Positions 1-8,404 of a stretch of 64,000 nt of DNA are shown here, in pieces (position 1 is the first letter of the stretch; each line of letters opens with the position of its first letter). Below the pieces are notes generated by a model. The model was not told the DNA's origin and searched no databases. It saw nothing but the letters and a program-made list of their open reading frames with translations. The position numbers were made by a program, and so were the translations under genes. Source of the stretch: Rhodococcus qingshengii JCM 15477 (GTDB lineage: Bacteria > Actinomycetota > Actinomycetes > Mycobacteriales > Mycobacteriaceae); NCBI RefSeq assembly GCF_023221595.1, contig NZ_CP096566.1, forward strand, positions 1 through 64,000, written 5' to 3'.

Positions 1-147
1 CTCTACCGCCGAGCCTGTCGAACCGAATCGCCCCGCCCGTCGGCATGGACATACCGCCACCGGATAGGCACTGGCAAGATACGTTGGCGGCTGCAACATG
101 TCCCGCTATCGAATAGGTGCCCCTTGCCCGCAGGCAAACCCTACGCA

Positions 148-540
148 ATGAAGTCCGGACGACCGGCCACCCGCACGTGTGCACTGGTTGGCATCGCTGT
201 TGGACTAGCGGTGTACGTCGCCGCGTTCTTACTGAACTCGCCGAGCAACACCTGCAGAGGCGAGCTGCTGCCGCTTGAGTACAGCGCGACGCAGATGACG
301 CAGTTGAACTTCAGCACCGAATGGGCCGGCCTCGTTGCGAGCCGGTGCGAAGCCACCCTCGTCAACGGCCCCCAGGCCGGCCTGGCCCTGTCCGAACGCG
401 TCATCGAGTGGGGCCCGTCAGCGATCGCAGCGGCCGGACTCATCCTCGCAGGTCTCGGGCTGTGGCTCCTGGCCACGCCGCATGGCAACAAGTCCGCCTC
501 TGAAACAGAAACAAGCTGGCCATTCCGCCCGCAGACATGA
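148..540 (+). CDS. small two-pass membrane protein, unknown function
   Basis: I do not recognise this protein of about 130 residues. It has a hydrophobic segment near residues 12-32 and a second near 95-115, separated by an extracytoplasmic-type loop with two cysteines, so a two-pass membrane protein is likely. The ATG at 148 is chosen over a TTG at 124 in the same frame; neither has a strong Shine-Dalgarno. It stands alone at the left edge of the window and reads away from the CBASS genes on the other strand. Confidence 0.45.
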   Translation: MKSGRPATRTCALVGIAVGLAVYVAAFLLNSPSNTCRGELLPLEYSATQMTQLNFSTEWAGLVASRCEATLVNGPQAGLALSERVIEWGPSAIAAAGLILAGLGLWLLATPHGNKSASETETSWPFRPQT

Positions 541-847
541 CTACACGCCCAACAACATAGATCCGGCGCGGAACGCCGAGGCCGCAGCAGAGGCGTTGCA
601 CCACTGCTCCGGTAACCAGAAGTTATGTCAACTCGCCACTGTCTTCCCAATCTGGGCGGAATTGACTCGCAGCCACAAGAAGCTAGCGCACCCCATGGAT
701 ACACGACGATGTTGGGCGCAACCTGACGAACAGGCACAATGATGCGCTGCCAATTCCGGAGCCTTGGCCGTTCCGGTTCGCCGCTATCCAGAACTCAATA
801 TAGAACGCCGAAGCGACGCTCCTTGACTTCCTCTAACTTGCGGAATA
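541..847. other. non-coding gap
   Basis: About 300 bases lie between the membrane protein and the convergent CBASS effector. Overlapping open frames exist on both strands, but none has a credible start, domain or composition. I see no terminator hairpin with a T-run. Confidence 0.4.
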
Positions 848-1777
848 TCACGAGGTGCCACTCCGGCCCTGAGCTTTTTGGCTTAGCTGACGTGCCGCGG
901 AGTGCATAGTTCGTTCGTTCGACTTTCTTTTGATCGCGTAAATAAAGTCGGGCACCTCTGGCGACGAACACCGAAGCTCGTAGAGGCGGCTTTGCCACAC
1001 CAGCAGATCTTGCGCGTTAATCGCCGCGGAGGATCTGACACGTTTTTCGATCGTCCGAGTTAGGTCGGCACGTTCTTTAGCTGCACGCCAAATTCCTGTA
1101 ACGTGCTCGCCAATGTCAAGCAAGGCGGGCAATAAAGGTAGCAGAACGCCTGCAATGAACATTAACAGACTGAGTCCGACCAGGACACTGGCCGCAATTA
1201 TACCGATGGTCCATAGCATGGTCACTATGCCCCAGACAATCGCGGTTGCCCTCATGAGCTGATTGGCATATGCAGCATTGGAACGCTGCGAGACTGCGAC
1301 AGAAAGTGCCCCAGAATCAGCCTCTACCATTGGATACCACGCGACAAGTTTCTCTTTTCTCGCTACCTTCGGAATGGACTCATCTGGACCAGCAATCTTA
1401 GCAATTTCTTCCAACGTTGGAAGCGCAGATCGATCAATGCTTTCTGGCATACCGAAGACGAGAACATCGAACTGTTCTTGCACTGCGGCCGCACGGGCGG
1501 TCGTGGCAGCTTGGATAAGCTCAATCAGCGTTCTTCCCAGAAAGAGCCAGAGACCAGCGATCGCGCCAGCCCACACGGCCATGCCTGGGTTCAGAACAGA
1601 CACGATCGGTGCGAACACTCCGATCACTGCCATGCCAAACCAGCGGAATGCAAGCCAGCGTTTGGCGCGACGATAAAGCCTGCGCTGTGCGATCAACAGT
1701 CGCAATGCTTCCAGAGTGTCCTGCGTCTTCAGCATCGCCGAACTTGCTGGGGGTGTGTAGTCGGAGTCAGGGATCAT
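848..1777 (-). CDS. S-4TM family CBASS effector (putative pore-forming protein)
   Basis: The protein has 309 residues and four membrane segments in two pairs, roughly residues 41-62 and 66-88, then 172-198 and 200-225, with soluble stretches between and a charged C-terminus. This matches the S-4TM (SMODS-associated four-TM) effector family, which is thought to damage the inner membrane when its partner nucleotidyltransferase makes a cyclic oligonucleotide. It starts 3 nt after the stop of the CD-NTase gene, so the two form a two-gene operon on the minus strand. Base composition is visibly more AT-rich than the conjugation genes, which fits recent acquisition. Family assignment is from architecture and partner; a SLATT-type protein is the alternative. 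Confidence 0.75.
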   Translation of the reverse strand: MIPDSDYTPPASSAMLKTQDTLEALRLLIAQRRLYRRAKRWLAFRWFGMAVIGVFAPIVSVLNPGMAVWAGAIAGLWLFLGRTLIELIQAATTARAAAVQEQFDVLVFGMPESIDRSALPTLEEIAKIAGPDESIPKVARKEKLVAWYPMVEADSGALSVAVSQRSNAAYANQLMRATAIVWGIVTMLWTIGIIAASVLVGLSLLMFIAGVLLPLLPALLDIGEHVTGIWRAAKERADLTRTIEKRVRSSAAINAQDLLVWQSRLYELRCSSPEVPDFIYAIKRKSNERTMHSAARQLSQKAQGRSGTS

Positions 1778-1780
1778 TTT

Positions 1781-2608
1781 TTACTTGTTAAAGAGGAGCT
1801 TTAACTGCTCAATCGACTTATTGTGCTCGCCAGCTTCTTCAAATTCCTTAGCGTTGTGCGCGCGCTTGACGGCGCGATTTAGTTTCGACATAGCATTCTC
1901 GCGATTCGAATCTGATGACACAGCCCCAAATCTGGAGCCCAACCCCGTAGGATCGTTCATTGCTGCCAGTTCGGCGTCCCGCATCTTCTTTAGGGTGAGA
2001 TATAGATCCCAAAGCGGCGAGTACGCTGTCTCCCCATCCATGTGCTTTGCAGTACGCATTTCGAGATAGCAGGACGAGACCGGCACGTTGCGCTGGTATT
2101 TCCATACCTTGACTTGCCGAACGAGCCTTTTGACCGCGCCATTGTGTTTCGAATTCACGGCATTGACGTACTTGTTGTGTTCTTTTGGGTGCGTCAGCAT
2201 CCATCCGCCGGCTGGGTTAGCAATCCAATAGCCGACTCCAGTCGACGAAGGGTACCCGGGGACAACTTCGACATCGCCATCCGAGAATCGGCAGACTACC
2301 GCTGGCTGTCGAATAACGATAAGGGTGCCATGGAATCGCAACTGCAGTTGCGTTTTGACTTTTTCGAGTGTTGTCAATGGCCCCAGGGGGCGCTCGCCTT
2401 TCAGTGAAACCAAGTAGTCGGCGTCGCTGTGATACCAGACGCCCGTGCCATGACGGAGCGATCCGATTTCGAACATCTGATGCACGCCGAGTTGAGCATT
2501 AAGTCTCGCCTCAATCGCGTACCGGTGGGAACTCGCATAGTCGAACTGTGTCGGGGACGGGGTGTAGTAGTCAGTTAGCTCACTTAGCCAGCCACGTGCG
2601 GTTGTCAT
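1781..2608 (-). CDS. CD-NTase (SMODS nucleotidyltransferase), CBASS signal synthase
   Basis: This 275-residue protein carries the polymerase-beta-type core of CD-NTases: the GS motif at about residues 49-50, a DAD acidic pair at 62-64 inside YHSDADYLVSL, and a third acidic position in DVEVVPGY near 112-114. CD-NTases sense phage infection and make cyclic di- or trinucleotides that activate the effector encoded next door, here the S-4TM protein. The start is an ATG preceded by a purine-rich AGGGAGAGGA stretch. No ubiquitin-like or HORMA/TRIP13 accessory genes are present, so this is a minimal type I arrangement. Only 72 bp separate the start from an IS256-family element, so the native promoter may be disrupted or replaced. 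Confidence 0.85.
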   Translation of the reverse strand: MTTARGWLSELTDYYTPSPTQFDYASSHRYAIEARLNAQLGVHQMFEIGSLRHGTGVWYHSDADYLVSLKGERPLGPLTTLEKVKTQLQLRFHGTLIVIRQPAVVCRFSDGDVEVVPGYPSSTGVGYWIANPAGGWMLTHPKEHNKYVNAVNSKHNGAVKRLVRQVKVWKYQRNVPVSSCYLEMRTAKHMDGETAYSPLWDLYLTLKKMRDAELAAMNDPTGLGSRFGAVSSDSNRENAMSKLNRAVKRAHNAKEFEEAGEHNKSIEQLKLLFNK

Positions 2609-2672
2609 CCCTGGTCCTCTCCCTGGGGCAAATCTGCGGTCGTCCTTTTTCCGTCACAGCCCATCTCAACCT

Positions 2673-2680
2673 AGCTAGAG
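2673..2680. repeat. left target-site duplication of the IS256-family element
   Basis: The 8-bp sequence AGCTAGAG here is repeated exactly at 4123-4130, directly outside the two inverted ends. Eight-bp duplications are usual for IS256-family insertions. Confidence 0.85.
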
Positions 2681-2707
2681 AGTAGTGCCCCATAGAGTGG
2701 TGTAACT
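2681..2707 (+). repeat. left terminal inverted repeat of the IS256-family element
   Basis: This 27-bp end pairs with the complement of 4096-4122. The inner 12 bases are identical, as is the central GCCCC; the outer positions are degenerate. Confidence 0.8.
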
Positions 2708-2811
2708 CGGTGGCCGAGATCGTGCTCGACTTCGTGTCGGCACGGACGTAGAGCGGCCACCGTGTGATCCTTCGAGTCAACCGTCTAAAGAATTCTCGAG
2801 GAGTCATCACG

Positions 2812-4072
2812 ATGACCGCACCCCATATTGTCGACCCTGCAGGCCTGCTTGGCCAAGCCCTCGCCGACGCGTCACCTGATCTGATGCGCGAGCTCCTGGG
2901 AGACCATGATCAACGCGCTGCTGTCCGCCGATGCTGATGCTGTCTGCGGTGCCGAGTGGAATGCCCGCTCAGCTGAGCGCACCAACTACCGAAATGGCTA
3001 CCGCCACCGACCGCTGGACACCCGCGTCGGCACCGTCGACGTCGCCATCCCCAAGCTGCGCTCGGGCAGCTACTTCCCCGAGTGGCTGCTCGAGCGCCGC
3101 AAGCGGGCCGAATCCGCCCTGATTACCGTCGTGGCGGACTGCTACCTAGCTGGAGTCTCCACCCGCCGGATGGACAAGCTGGTCAAAACCCTGGGCATCG
3201 ACTCACTGTCCAAGTCGCAGGTCTCCCGCATGGCCGCCGACCTGGACGAGCAAGTCGCCGCGTTCCGGCACCGCCGGCTGGACGAGGCCGGACCGTTCAC
3301 GTTCGTCACCGCCGATGCGCTGACGATCAAGGTCCGGGAGAACAAGCAGGTCGTGAAAGCTTCGGTCTTGCTGGCCACCGGGGTCAATGGCGACGGCCAC
3401 CGCGAGGTGCTGGGTATGCAGGTCGCGACCAGTGAGACCAAGGCCTCGTGGAACACCTTCTTCGCCGACCTGGTCGCCCGCGGCCTGGGCGGGGTTCGAC
3501 TGGTGACCTCCGATGCCCACGCCGGTCTGGTCGAGGCGATCGCGGCGAACCTGCCGGGCGCCGCCTGGCAGCGCTGCCGCACTCACTATGCCGCCAACCT
3601 CATGGCCACCTGCCCTAAGAGCATGTGGCCGGCGGTGAAAGCGATGCTGCACAGCGTCTATGACCAGCCCACCGCTGAGGCCGTCAATGCCCAGTTCGAC
3701 CGGCTGTTGGAGTACACCGAAGGCCGACTGCCCGACGTCGCCGACCACCTCGGCGACGCCCGCGAAGACCTGCTCGCCTTCACTGCGTTCCCCGACGACG
3801 TGTGGCGACAGATCTGGTCCAACAATCCCACCGAACGGCTCAACCGCGAGATCCGCCGCCGCACCGACGTGGTCGGGATCTTTCCCAACCGCGATGCCAT
3901 CGTCCGCCTCATCGGAGCCGTCCTGGCCGAGCAGACCGACGAATGGGCCGAAGAACGCCGCTACCTCGGCTTGGAAGTCCTCAACCGCTGCCGACTCACC
4001 CTGACCGCCAACCCCGACACCGGCCCGACGACGGAGGTGACCACCGATCCGCTGATGCAACTACCCGCCTGA
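2812..4072 (+). pseudogene. IS256-family (mutator-type) transposase, frameshifted near the N-terminus
   Basis: An ATG at 2812 behind a GAGGAG ribosome site opens the expected IS256 N-terminus (MTAPHIVDPAGLLGQ...). That frame ends at a TGA near 2936. The rest of the protein reads from about 2900 in the next frame to 4072. One extra G in the GGG run at 2898-2900 explains the break: removing it joins MRELL to ETMINALLSADAD, which is the normal family sequence. The downstream frame has the DDE-transposase landmarks, including SDAHAGL and the W-x-NNPTERLNREIRRR region. A start at the ATG at 2906 would make a 388-residue product lacking about 31 residues. A sequencing error or a recent inactivating slip are both possible. 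Confidence 0.85.
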
Positions 4073-4095
4073 CCACCAACGAAGGATCAAAAACC

Positions 4096-4122
4096 AGTTA
4101 CACCACTACCAGGGGCTTGACC
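4096..4122 (-). repeat. right terminal inverted repeat of the IS256-family element
   Basis: This end is complementary to 2681-2707 with mismatches in the outer part. It is followed directly by the second copy of AGCTAGAG at 4123-4130. Confidence 0.8.
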
Positions 4123-4130
4123 AGCTAGAG

Positions 4131-4510
4131 CCCATGCCCCGCGGTCGCTTATCGGTACACCTCGCGCTAGCCCTGGTTAGCTGCGCGAAGTCGCCATCCC
4201 ATCTATCAAGCCGTGGACTCAGCCCATCTTGATAGACCAGCACTTGACCTGCTCTCGACGATCGCCTGTTTCCCGGGCCGCCGCCCCAGGAAGGTCTAAC
4301 AAGGTTCCTACGACCGGTGAGGTTGCTGGAGGGGCGTTCCGGCCGAGTCGGACGCCAATTACGCTTCGCCTTGTCGCGTTTGACGATCCTCCATTACGAC
4401 GCACCCTGGAGGGGCATGATCGGAAGGCTCCGAGCCAGTCCGGTCGTCCCGTAGATATGTCGCGCCAGCGAGTTGCGGTGAGCAGGATCATTCGCGACAG
4501 AGGACTGAAG
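4131..4510. other. non-coding gap between IS256 element and erm, with a hairpin at 4202-4236
   Basis: No convincing gene is visible. The 9-bp arms TCTATCAAG (4202-4210) and CTTGATAGA (4228-4236) form a perfect inverted repeat with a 17-nt loop. It lies downstream of the leftward erm gene and could help terminate it, but there is no clear T-run. Before the IS inserted, this stretch was joined to the region upstream of the CBASS operon. Confidence 0.4.
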
Positions 4511-5272
4511 TCATCGGTACAGGTCGCCCCAAAGTGCTGCCCATTGCTCGGGGCGAAGATCACGTGGAAGGGCGCGTGAGTTGATTTCTGCTTTCCTCAG
4601 CGTGTCTCGGATGTGGTTGCGCGGCGCTCGTGTGGCCCGCTGCACGATGCGCTCAAGACTTCCGCCGCGGCCGATGAATATCGCGCGCACGAACCGCTCG
4701 TACGCATGTCGTTCCACAACGGGAACCAATGGAGTGGGGCGGCGGATGATGTGGATAATGCCACCGTCCACGCCTGGCCTCGGATGGAAGGCCGTGGATG
4801 GCACGCGTCCGTGCAGGGCGAAAGTGAACCAGGGTGCGGTCTGAGCAGTCAGCAATGTGGAGCCCCCGACGCCGGCACGTCTGCGAGCCACTTCCCATTG
4901 GGTGAGCAGCACAGCCTGCTGCCACGTCCCGGTGGTGAGCAGCCGGCGCAGGATCGGCGTCGTGATGTGGAACGGAACGTTTCCAACGATTACCGGGGTG
5001 GTGAGCGGGTAAGCGAGGACGTCGGCCCGTTTGACCACCACACCGGGCATGCGCTGGCGCAGCTTAGCAACCCGGTGCTCGTCGATGTCGATCGCGGTAA
5101 GCGGCCTCTGAAGGCGTGCCAGGTGCCGAGTAAGTGCGCCACTGCCGGAACCGATTTCTAGAATCGGCCCCTGCGTAGCTGCGACGATTGCGGCAATCTT
5201 TTCGAGGGTGGGGCCATGAACGAGAAAGTTCTGGCCAAGTTCGTGTCGGCCGCCATGGGTTGAACGGGGCAT
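4511..5272 (-). CDS. erm: Erm-type 23S rRNA adenine N6-methyltransferase (macrolide-lincosamide-streptogramin B resistance)
   Basis: The 253-residue product begins MPRSTHGGRHELGQNF, the actinobacterial Erm signature. SAM motif I (EIGSGSGALT) is at about 39-48 and the catalytic GNVPFHI motif at about 97-103. Erm enzymes methylate A2058 of 23S rRNA and block macrolide, lincosamide and streptogramin B binding. The ATG at 5272 is chosen because it matches the family start and has GGAG 8 nt upstream; longer in-frame starts up to 5365 lack family similarity. The gene lies close to an IS256 element and in a plasmid accessory region, which fits mobile resistance. I cannot assign an erm class; similarity to the rhodococcal erm(46) group is a guess. 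Confidence 0.88.
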   Translation of the reverse strand: MPRSTHGGRHELGQNFLVHGPTLEKIAAIVAATQGPILEIGSGSGALTRHLARLQRPLTAIDIDEHRVAKLRQRMPGVVVKRADVLAYPLTTPVIVGNVPFHITTPILRRLLTTGTWQQAVLLTQWEVARRRAGVGGSTLLTAQTAPWFTFALHGRVPSTAFHPRPGVDGGIIHIIRRPTPLVPVVERHAYERFVRAIFIGRGGSLERIVQRATRAPRNHIRDTLRKAEINSRALPRDLRPEQWAALWGDLYR

Positions 5273-5414
5273 GATCGCGCTCCAAGAATTGAACGGGAGC
5301 GCCTCGAGAACAGGCAGGTCAAGACCGAGAAAGTGGGTACGCAGAGGTGCCGTTCCGAGACGCATGAGGTCTCTCGGACGGACGACGCGCTAAAGCGTTC
5401 AGCGAAGCGCGCCG

Positions 5415-5480
5415 TCAGGCGCGGCGGTCGCGAACAGCAAGCGAGTACGCCGCAGCGAACCCGCAAATCAAATTGCCCAT
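5415..5480 (-). promoter_or_regulatory. possible erm leader peptide and attenuator region
   Basis: A 21-codon frame (MGNLICGFAAAYSLAVRDRRA) ends 142 nt upstream of erm. Its stop lies in a hairpin with arms CGCGCC (5408-5413) and GGCGCG (5418-5423). A second inverted pair, CCGAGA/TCTCGG, lies around 5356-5378 between it and erm. Many erm genes are controlled by translated leaders and alternating hairpins, so this arrangement is suggestive. There is no clear ribosome site for the leader, and an in-frame ATG at 5492 would extend it by four codons. Confidence 0.3.
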
Positions 5481-5689
5481 GAACGAGAGCATAGCAGCAT
5501 CCGTCGGCGTGTCCACGGTCGGCGCCAAACGGACAACACGACCGGCCCTGCCGTCTCTTCTACCTACAGTTTTGCGCGACAGCGGAGCGGGAACCGAGCA
5601 TTGCTCCGGTTGTGAAGTCTGACGGCTGTATGGCTTCACTCCTGCCCGCTCTCCGACGGTAATTGTCCGCCGGTTGACCAGGCATCGGA

Positions 5690-6532
5690 TCAACGGCCAG
5701 GAGACAGTCGGACGCTCTCAGTAGCCCCGTCGGCGTACGTCACTTTCACGTCGACGCCGTCCGTTCGGGCGTCCCCGTGGAGCTCGTCACCGGGCATCCA
5801 CAGTGCGAACCGCTCTTCTCCTACGGTGGCCACGACGTCGCCGTAGCGCTCACTGTGGTATCGAACCCCGACGACGTCGTCACCCGAGTATCCGACGATC
5901 GTTGACAGGTCCCCCTGGGATCCTTGTGAACTTCCCCCGATACTGAACGGCTGGATCGCGCGTGGGTCCAAGGGCATGACGTCTCTGGTGCCGAGCCCGG
6001 CGGAGGCTGGTCCGCGCTGCCCCCAGGTGCATGTCGCGGTGAGTCCGTCGTCTCCGGCGAGCACGACGGTGGTCCAGGAGCCCCGTTTTTCTGCAACGGT
6101 GCTGCGATTGGTTCCCAACCGCATGTGTGCCGGGTTGGTGCAGCCGGCGAAATCGCATTGATGGCACAACACCGCATCGTCGGTGTTGGACCACCCCAAC
6201 CTCGAGATGACACCGTATTCGAGCTGGTAGGGGAACAAATGCGCCGGCACGGTCCCGCGGCGGGACGGCCCGGGCAGACTCGCCGCCCGGAACGAACCAT
6301 GCCCGGTCGACGACACCCCGCCGATCCACGGCCAGCACTGATCCCGGCGGCGAAAGCGTTTGGATTCGAACCGAGAAATGACGGCAGGATCGTCGAGCCA
6401 AGAACGCCACAGACGTTCGGGAATGCGTACAGGCTGGGGCTGACCGATCAACGTCATCTGGAACGCCGGTGGCGCGGGAGTGCTGTCGGGCATGCCGGGC
6501 AGCGGCAATGGAGCATCGTTGACGAACGTCAT
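5690..6532 (-). CDS. HNH-like zinc-binding protein with a separate C-terminal domain
   Basis: This 280-residue protein has an N-terminal half like the HNH-type proteins of actinobacteria and phages: LCHQCDFAGCTNPAHMRLGT, with paired cysteines and histidines near residues 125-140, then a conserved GT..N....RG tail. The C-terminal half, about residues 155-280, reads like a different small beta-rich domain common in actinobacteria (a glycine-rich VVGYSGDDVVGVRY pattern ending in VTYADGATESV). The ATG at 6532 has AGGAG upstream and is preferred over longer starts. The join looks like a mosaic or a gene fusion. Nuclease activity is unproven. A related HNH-like protein is encoded at 13601-14116. 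Confidence 0.5.
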   Translation of the reverse strand: MTFVNDAPLPLPGMPDSTPAPPAFQMTLIGQPQPVRIPERLWRSWLDDPAVISRFESKRFRRRDQCWPWIGGVSSTGHGSFRAASLPGPSRRGTVPAHLFPYQLEYGVISRLGWSNTDDAVLCHQCDFAGCTNPAHMRLGTNRSTVAEKRGSWTTVVLAGDDGLTATCTWGQRGPASAGLGTRDVMPLDPRAIQPFSIGGSSQGSQGDLSTIVGYSGDDVVGVRYHSERYGDVVATVGEERFALWMPGDELHGDARTDGVDVKVTYADGATESVRLSPGR

Positions 6533-6860
6533 CGCCTGCTCCTGACACTCGATCCGGACTGTTACCCGAGCTGACTGTAAGAAGGTGCACCGACAGAACC
6601 TGTCCCGCGCAGCGGCATCGCATGAACGCCGGTAACAGCTCCAGCAGACCCGCTGAACCGCACCACAGCGCCGAAGGCGGAGGCCCATCGCAGTAGCGAT
6701 GGAATGGTTCTTCTGCATTTGGCAGAAGACCGGCAAATCAAAAGACGTGACGAAGCAGGTCCTCGTTTGCGGCGTAAAGGGCGTAGTCAGATCGAGTCGG
6801 CTGCCGCTCGGGACGGAGATTGTCATTTGTCAGGTCATGAGGTAGGTCAGCGGCAGCTCT
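6533..6860. other. non-coding gap upstream of the HNH-like gene
   Basis: The frame of the HNH-like gene stays open here but with cysteine- and arginine-rich, uncharacteristic sequence and no ribosome site. I see no gene, terminator or repeat that I can support. Confidence 0.35.
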
Positions 6861-7931
6861 CTACCCAACAAGGCCGTCGCTGTCGTCCTCTTCGTCTCGG
6901 TGCACCCAGTCGCGGTGCGCATCCTCGTCGAAGTCCTCATAGTTGTCTTCGCGTTCGTCGTCGTCGTCCACCTCGTAGTCGATCGCGAGCGGATCAGGCG
7001 CGTCGTCGATCGACGTGAGCTCGTAGGTGTGTCGGGTGTATCCCTCGTCTCCGGGTGGATAGGATGTGACAACCTTGAACACAGCTCGTGCTTGGTTCTG
7101 GTTGTCGAGCAATCGCGCTACCTTGGCCTGGATCGTTTCGGGTACCGCGGCCTTGAACGAATCGCCCTCTTCGGGGATGAACGTCATCTTGGCCTCGGAC
7201 CAGGTCCACCCGTCAACCACGCCAATCACCACGTGCCCATATGTCACGTCGGCGTTGGTCGCGCTCGCCACAGATACGAGACGCTGAGCGCCCGCTCCGG
7301 TCAGCGTGACGTCAGAACGACGCCCGTCACCGCGTCGCAACTCGCCGGCCACTGACCACTGCCCCTCAACAACTGCTTGCGCCATGAGACGCAGCGCATT
7401 CCTCGCGCCGCCCTGGAGCCGCTGAAGAGAGTCATCGAGCGCGCCGTCGTCTGGTCCGGCGGCCTCTGCGAGCGCTATAACCTTCACGACCGTATTCAGC
7501 GCATCGCCCTCAACCGTGTCCGCTTCAGACATTGGATCAATTGCCGCATTCTTCTTCTTGACGACCGGCATGGGCGATCGAAAAACAACGCGCACCGACC
7601 CCGGGGCGGGTGCGAGCACCTGCAAATTAGCGGAATACTGCACTCTCTTGGTCGAAGACTTCACGACCTCCTTGACGGCGATGGCTGTCCTCGAGATGAA
7701 TTTCCCGAACCACTCGGCACCGGTCTCGTGGCCTACCACTCCCTCGCCTGAGAGATGGAGATCAAGCTCCGTCCGACGTCCGGACTGGAGCGCACGGAGG
7801 GCCGGCACCAAGTCAGGTCGGCTCTCGGCAGACGTCGCCAACGACATCCGACTCAACTGCGATAGCAACGAATCCCCGGATGTCGCGTTCCATGCTTCGC
7901 GAAGGTACTGCTCATGTGGTTGTTGATTCAT
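6861..7931 (-). CDS. unknown partner protein of a DUF6932-like nucleotidyltransferase
   Basis: I do not recognise this 356-residue protein. It has no signal peptide or membrane segment. Residues 1-330 look like a mixed soluble fold, and the last 40 residues are extremely acidic (runs of D and E around residues 312-350). Its ATG overlaps the stop of the nucleotidyltransferase gene by 4 nt (ATGA), so the two are translationally coupled. The acidic tail could mimic nucleic acid or bind a basic partner, which is speculative. The pair sits in the defence and resistance cargo, so a toxin-antitoxin or anti-phage role is possible. Confidence 0.6.
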   Translation of the reverse strand: MNQQPHEQYLREAWNATSGDSLLSQLSRMSLATSAESRPDLVPALRALQSGRRTELDLHLSGEGVVGHETGAEWFGKFISRTAIAVKEVVKSSTKRVQYSANLQVLAPAPGSVRVVFRSPMPVVKKKNAAIDPMSEADTVEGDALNTVVKVIALAEAAGPDDGALDDSLQRLQGGARNALRLMAQAVVEGQWSVAGELRRGDGRRSDVTLTGAGAQRLVSVASATNADVTYGHVVIGVVDGWTWSEAKMTFIPEEGDSFKAAVPETIQAKVARLLDNQNQARAVFKVVTSYPPGDEGYTRHTYELTSIDDAPDPLAIDYEVDDDDEREDNYEDFDEDAHRDWVHRDEEDDSDGLVG

Positions 7932-8404
7932 GGTGCAATCACCTCCACGTAGCCTTTCCGGACACCCTCAACCGGCTCCTTCGACTCATCCGTCACGGTT
8001 GACCAAAAGTCGCTCCAATAGCGCGTGACAGCCGGGTCGTTCCTGTCCGCGATGAACCCGTCGACCAACCCGCCCATGGGTTGGATTCGTATCCCATTCT
8101 CCGCCGTCCGAGTCAGAAGGGGGAAGAGCCTCGATTGGTCTACTCCGACGACGTCACTATGGCTCACGAGGATGACTACATCGATGTCCTTCGGCTCCCA
8201 GGCCTTGTGGGTCACGAAACCTCCATCCACCCACAACCTCGCTTCCGGCAGGATCTCCCAGACCTGCTCCGCGTAAAGCTCGAAGGCTTGCAGGAGGGTG
8301 TCCCGGCGGGTCGAGTGAGGAGCCCCATCGACGAACCGCAGCCTGAGGTCCTTCGCGGAACCCCGGTGAATTCCCTCCGGCAACCTCCCCGCGGCATTCA
8401 GCAT
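7928..8404 (-). CDS. DUF6932-like nucleotidyltransferase-fold protein
   Basis: The 158-residue product starts MLNAAGRLPEGIHRG, a typical DUF6932 opening. It contains a nucleotidyltransferase-like core: WVDGGFVTHK near residues 58-67 followed by PKDIDVVILV near 71-80, where the DxD acidic pair would bind metal. Members are often found beside restriction or toxin-antitoxin genes. The ATG at 8404 fits the family better than in-frame starts further upstream, which would add about 66 uncharacteristic residues. It overlaps the downstream unknown gene by 4 nt. Whether it modifies a nucleotide, an RNA or a protein cannot be told. Confidence 0.6.
   Translation of the reverse strand: MLNAAGRLPEGIHRGSAKDLRLRFVDGAPHSTRRDTLLQAFELYAEQVWEILPEARLWVDGGFVTHKAWEPKDIDVVILVSHSDVVGVDQSRLFPLLTRTAENGIRIQPMGGLVDGFIADRNDPAVTRYWSDFWSTVTDESKEPVEGVRKGYVEVIAP

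Larger units (their letters stand above)
2681..4122 (+). mobile_element. IS256-family insertion sequence, 1442 bp, complete ends
   Basis: Imperfect 27-bp terminal inverted repeats run 2681-2707 and 4096-4122. They share a GCCCC block and a perfect inner AGTGGTGTAACT. They are bounded by an exact 8-bp direct repeat, AGCTAGAG, at 2673-2680 and 4123-4130. The element contains one transposase gene reading rightward, whose frame is broken near its start. Length, duplication size and transposase type all agree with the IS256 family. It sits between the CBASS operon start and the region downstream of erm. Confidence 0.9.

Noticed and set aside
3203..4060. 285-codon antisense frame in the IS256 transposase
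   Set aside because: It is a mirror of the transposase; only the plus strand shows family motifs.
5530..5580. possible WhiB7-type promoter upstream of erm (CAAAACTGTAGG on the minus strand)
   Set aside because: The spacing and -10 element do not clearly fit, so I cannot support it.
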